NCBI RefSeq assembly: GCF_022968825.1
Contig: NZ_JALHKS010000004.1
Location: 62,001-126,000 of the forward strand
DNA length: 64,000 nucleotides
Reading direction: 5' to 3'
From: Chryseobacterium salipaludis
GTDB taxonomy: Bacteria > Bacteroidota > Bacteroidia > Flavobacteriales > Weeksellaceae
Below are positions 61,571-64,000 of this stretch, in pieces. Each line of letters opens with the position of its first letter. Within the stretch, counting starts at the first letter, position 1. A program made the translations under genes and the position numbers. The notes beneath the pieces are model-generated. The model was not told where the DNA came from. It made no database searches and worked only from the letters and a program-made list of their open reading frames with translations.

Positions 61571-62797
61571 ATGATCAGATTATTGTTTTTGCTTTTGCCC
61601 GTCTGGCTGTTCTCTGCAGTACTGCCGGTGGGCAAAGGCAAAAATTATACGACCATTCAGCAGGCGCTGGCCGCTGCTAAACCACACGACACCATTGAGG
61701 TGCACAAAGGAACCTATCGCGAGGGCAACCTGAACCTGACGCAACCCGTCACACTTATGGGAATTGGTCGTCCTGTACTAGATGGCGAAATGAAATACGA
61801 AATCGTTTCTTTCCGGGCACCGAATATTGTCTTAAAAGGATTTAAAATCATCAACTCCGGCGAAGATGCGGTGGCAAACATCGGCGCGGTGAGGTTATAC
61901 GACAGCCACTTCTCGGTGATTGAAAACAATATTTTTGAAAACAACTACTTCGGAATTTATATTCAGCGCGGGTACCGCTGCCTGATCCGGAACAATCACA
62001 TTACCACGAACCGGTCCCACTCGCAGGAAGGCGTCGGCGACGGTATTCATGCCTGGGTGAGTCAGGAAATCTGGGTTAAAAACAATTATATAGAAGGCCA
62101 CAAGGATGGCATCTATCTGGAAAAAGTAAAAGGCTCGTACATTTACCGGAACCTTTCCAAAAAAAATCTGCGCTACGGCCTGCACTTTATGTTCGCAAAC
62201 GATAACGTGTACGTGAACAATATTTTCGATAATAATAACGCGGGTGTGGCCGTGATGTACAGCAATAATGTAGGCATGGTCGGGAATAAATTTATCAACA
62301 ACTGGGGCGACGCGAATTATGGCCTACTGCTGAAAGATATTTCCTTCAGTAAAATCAAGCACAACACCTTTAATAATAATACCACCGCTATCTTTATGGA
62401 CGGTGCCACCAAGATTGATTTTTACAAAAATGAGTTTGCCAACAACGGCTGGGGAATGAAGATTAATTCCAACTGCATGGAAAACCGGCTGACCAATAAT
62501 AACTTTATCAATAACACATTTGATGTCAGCACCACCGGCAGCATGTCCATGAACGATTTCAAAAGAAATTACTGGGACAAGTATGAAGGTTATGACCTGA
62601 ACCGCGATAAAATTGGTGATATCCCCTTCCATCCGCTCAGTTTGTATGCCGTACTCGTGGAAAACAATCCCGGCGTGATGCTGCTGTTCCGGACCTTTAT
62701 TGTAGACCTTTTGGATAAAACCGAAAAAATCATCCCGAGCTTAACGCCAGAAAACTTTGTGGATGAGCAGCCGCTGATGAAAAAGCAAATTATTTAA
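61571..62797 (+). CDS. nosD: NosD, periplasmic beta-helix maturation protein
   Basis: 408 residues. Signal peptide (LLFLLLPVWLFSAV), then a right-handed beta-helix of repeated strands (YTTIQQALAAAKPHDTIEV, FSVIENNIFENNYFGIYI, SKIKHNTFNNNTTAIFMDG) and the family block EGVGDGIHAWVSQEIWVKNN. NosD works with the ABC transporter NosFY to build the CuZ centre, probably by passing sulfur and copper. It starts six bases after nosL. Confidence 0.95.
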   Translation: MIRLLFLLLPVWLFSAVLPVGKGKNYTTIQQALAAAKPHDTIEVHKGTYREGNLNLTQPVTLMGIGRPVLDGEMKYEIVSFRAPNIVLKGFKIINSGEDAVANIGAVRLYDSHFSVIENNIFENNYFGIYIQRGYRCLIRNNHITTNRSHSQEGVGDGIHAWVSQEIWVKNNYIEGHKDGIYLEKVKGSYIYRNLSKKNLRYGLHFMFANDNVYVNNIFDNNNAGVAVMYSNNVGMVGNKFINNWGDANYGLLLKDISFSKIKHNTFNNNTTAIFMDGATKIDFYKNEFANNGWGMKINSNCMENRLTNNNFINNTFDVSTTGSMSMNDFKRNYWDKYEGYDLNRDKIGDIPFHPLSLYAVLVENNPGVMLLFRTFIVDLLDKTEKIIPSLTPENFVDEQPLMKKQII

Positions 62798-62825
62798 AGC
62801 GCAGGCTTTTCAAAGAACAACTCTC

Positions 62826-63539
62826 ATGATTGAAGTAAAAAATCTCACCAAGAAATTCCAGAATTTCACCGCGCTGAACGATCTTTCGGTCACCTTCACC
62901 GATGGACATTCTACCGCTCTAATCGGTCCCAACGGCTGCGGTAAAACGACGCTGATTAAATCTATTCTTGGTTTAAATGTGGTGGATGACGGTGACATTC
63001 TGGTAGATGGCACCAGCGTTAAAGAAGATCATTTGTACCGCCGGAACATTGGCTACATGCCGCAGATTGGGCGCTATCCGGAGAATATGTCCATCCTGCA
63101 AACCATTAAAATGATTCAGGAGACACGCAATATGCCGTCCGCTGAACTGGATATCGAATTACTGGAGGAATTTGATCTGCCTTCTCTGTACGACAAAAAA
63201 ATGGGAAACCTTTCCGGGGGTACGACCCAAAAAGTAAGTGCCGTGCTGGCTTTTATGTTTAATCCCAAGATTATCATTCTGGATGAACCCACGGCCGGCC
63301 TGGATCCGCTTGCGTCCGAAATTTTAAAAAATAAAATCATCCGTGAAAGAAACCGCGGCAAACTGATTCTCATCACATCGCATCTGCTGAGCGAACTGGA
63401 TGACATTGTGAGTGAAGTCGTTTTTATGAATGAAGGAAAAATTCTGATTCAGCAATCTGTAACCGATCTCATGACCGAGCGCAATTCGCAGAAAATTTCG
63501 GACTCCATTATTAGTATTCTCAAAGAAATGAAACAGTAA
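62826..63539 (+). CDS. nosF: NosF, ABC ATPase for NosZ maturation
   Basis: 237 residues with Walker A IGPNGCGKTTLIKSIL, signature NLSGGTTQKVSAVLAF, Walker B KIIILDEPTAGLDP and H-loop LITSHLLSELD. It powers the NosDFY complex that supplies the sulfide of the CuZ cluster. It lies 28 bases after nosD and 46 bases before nosY. Confidence 0.95.
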   Translation: MIEVKNLTKKFQNFTALNDLSVTFTDGHSTALIGPNGCGKTTLIKSILGLNVVDDGDILVDGTSVKEDHLYRRNIGYMPQIGRYPENMSILQTIKMIQETRNMPSAELDIELLEEFDLPSLYDKKMGNLSGGTTQKVSAVLAFMFNPKIIILDEPTAGLDPLASEILKNKIIRERNRGKLILITSHLLSELDDIVSEVVFMNEGKILIQQSVTDLMTERNSQKISDSIISILKEMKQ

Positions 63540-63585
63540 GCAACTGCTTACGTAAAAGAGCAGGCCCAACTCCTGTATATTTGAC

Positions 63586-64000
63586 ATGAACAAAATTGCC
63601 CGTTTTATTTTATTCGATATTCTAAAGAATAAGATTGTTATTTTCTACACCATTCTGTTATTTATTATTTCCTGGTCTGTTTTAGGGCTGGAAGAAAACT
63701 ACACAAAAGCTACGCTAAGCCTGCTGAACGTGGTGCTGCTGGTAGTTCCTTTGGTGAGCATTATTTTTTCCACCATTTATGTCTATAACAGCAGCCAGTT
63801 TATCGAGTTGCTGCTCAGTCAGCCTATTGCGCGGCCAAAGGTTTGGTTTAATATTTTCCTCGGCTTGTCCACGGCGCTCACGCTGGCCTTCCTGCTGGGT
63901 TGCGGTTTGCCGATTCTTTTATATTCCAGTGTGGAAACCGGCTTTTCATTAATAATTATCGGAATACTGCTGTCCGTTATTTTCACCTCATTTGCCATGC
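63586..64000 (+). CDS. nosY: NosY membrane permease, partial (cut by window end)
   Basis: The first 138 residues are present. Helices at about 17-35 (IVIFYTILLFIISWSVLGL), 45-67 and 95-120 and the segment QFIELLLSQPIARPKVWFN match the ABC-2-type permease of NosFY. It is the membrane part of the complex. The reading frame stays open to base 64000, so the 3' end lies outside. Confidence 0.9.
   Translation, partial: MNKIARFILFDILKNKIVIFYTILLFIISWSVLGLEENYTKATLSLLNVVLLVVPLVSIIFSTIYVYNSSQFIELLLSQPIARPKVWFNIFLGLSTALTLAFLLGCGLPILLYSSVETGFSLIIIGILLSVIFTSFAM

Overview
The window is bacterial and reads as a member of the Bacteroidota, most likely Flavobacteriales family Weeksellaceae (Chryseobacterium / Kaistella / Epilithonimonas type), with mid-40s percent GC. 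The grounds are: housekeeping proteins of flavobacterial type (LptB, RpoN, DnaK, HemB, PafA alkaline phosphatase), a Bat aerotolerance operon, a type IX secretion sorting domain, a TonB-dependent receptor, few visible Shine-Dalgarno sites, and many copies of the Bacteroidota -7 promoter element TAnnTTTG. No rRNA, tRNA, CRISPR array, intact transposon or prophage was recognised.

Layout. 0-9 kb: ABC exporter, lptB with an extra C-terminal tail, an ECF sigma factor with a probable membrane anti-sigma partner, rpoN, asnS, rimM and rpsP (with a long low-complexity tail). 9-17 kb: TonB-dependent receptor with a PepSY-type membrane protein, amino acid permease, ABC-F ATPase, DUF2383 stress protein, GH25 muramidase. 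17-21 kb: a deoxyribose-phosphate catabolic pair, deoC and an ALDH16-type two-domain aldehyde dehydrogenase, plus an Lrp regulator. 21-28 kb: endonuclease-like hydrolase, trmD, NDH-2, a very small T9SS cargo protein, hemB, nitroreductase, a GreA-like protein, rlmB, DinB. 28-36 kb: the Bat operon (moxR, DUF58, membrane protein, batA, batB, batC, batD), then marC. 36-46 kb: small hypotheticals, DUF4136 lipoprotein, pafA, a second VWA/AAA ATPase pair, a Dph6-like ATPase, two lipoproteins. 46-48.4 kb: three successive reading frames each broken by an apparent one-base loss. 48-57 kb: mdh, a bacteriophytochrome with its heme oxygenase, a nucleoid-associated protein, a RhuM-Fic/Doc gene interrupted by three in-frame TAA codons, and dnaK. 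57-64 kb: a nitrous oxide reductase cluster (two divergent cytochrome c lipoproteins, Sec/lipoprotein-type clade II nosZ, a membrane protein, nosL, nosD, nosF, and the start of nosY, cut by the window edge).

How the genes work together. The nos cluster encodes N2O respiration: cytochromes c deliver electrons, NosZ reduces N2O, and NosDFY/NosL supply copper and sulfur for assembly. A perfect 16-bp palindrome of Crp/Fnr type sits about 41 bases upstream of the predicted start of the operon, suggesting oxygen- or NO-dependent activation. DeoC and ALDH16 would convert deoxyribose 5-phosphate to glyceraldehyde 3-phosphate and acetate. BphO makes the biliverdin that BphP binds. The Bat operon is an envelope stress/aerotolerance module.

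Most notable non-coding signals: three copies of a hairpin-containing intergenic element, each just downstream of a gene and in that gene's orientation; two arrays with an alternating 7/8-base period; paired inverted 23-bp sites flanking the receptor promoter; and several TAnnTTTG boxes so close to start codons that the transcripts would be leaderless.
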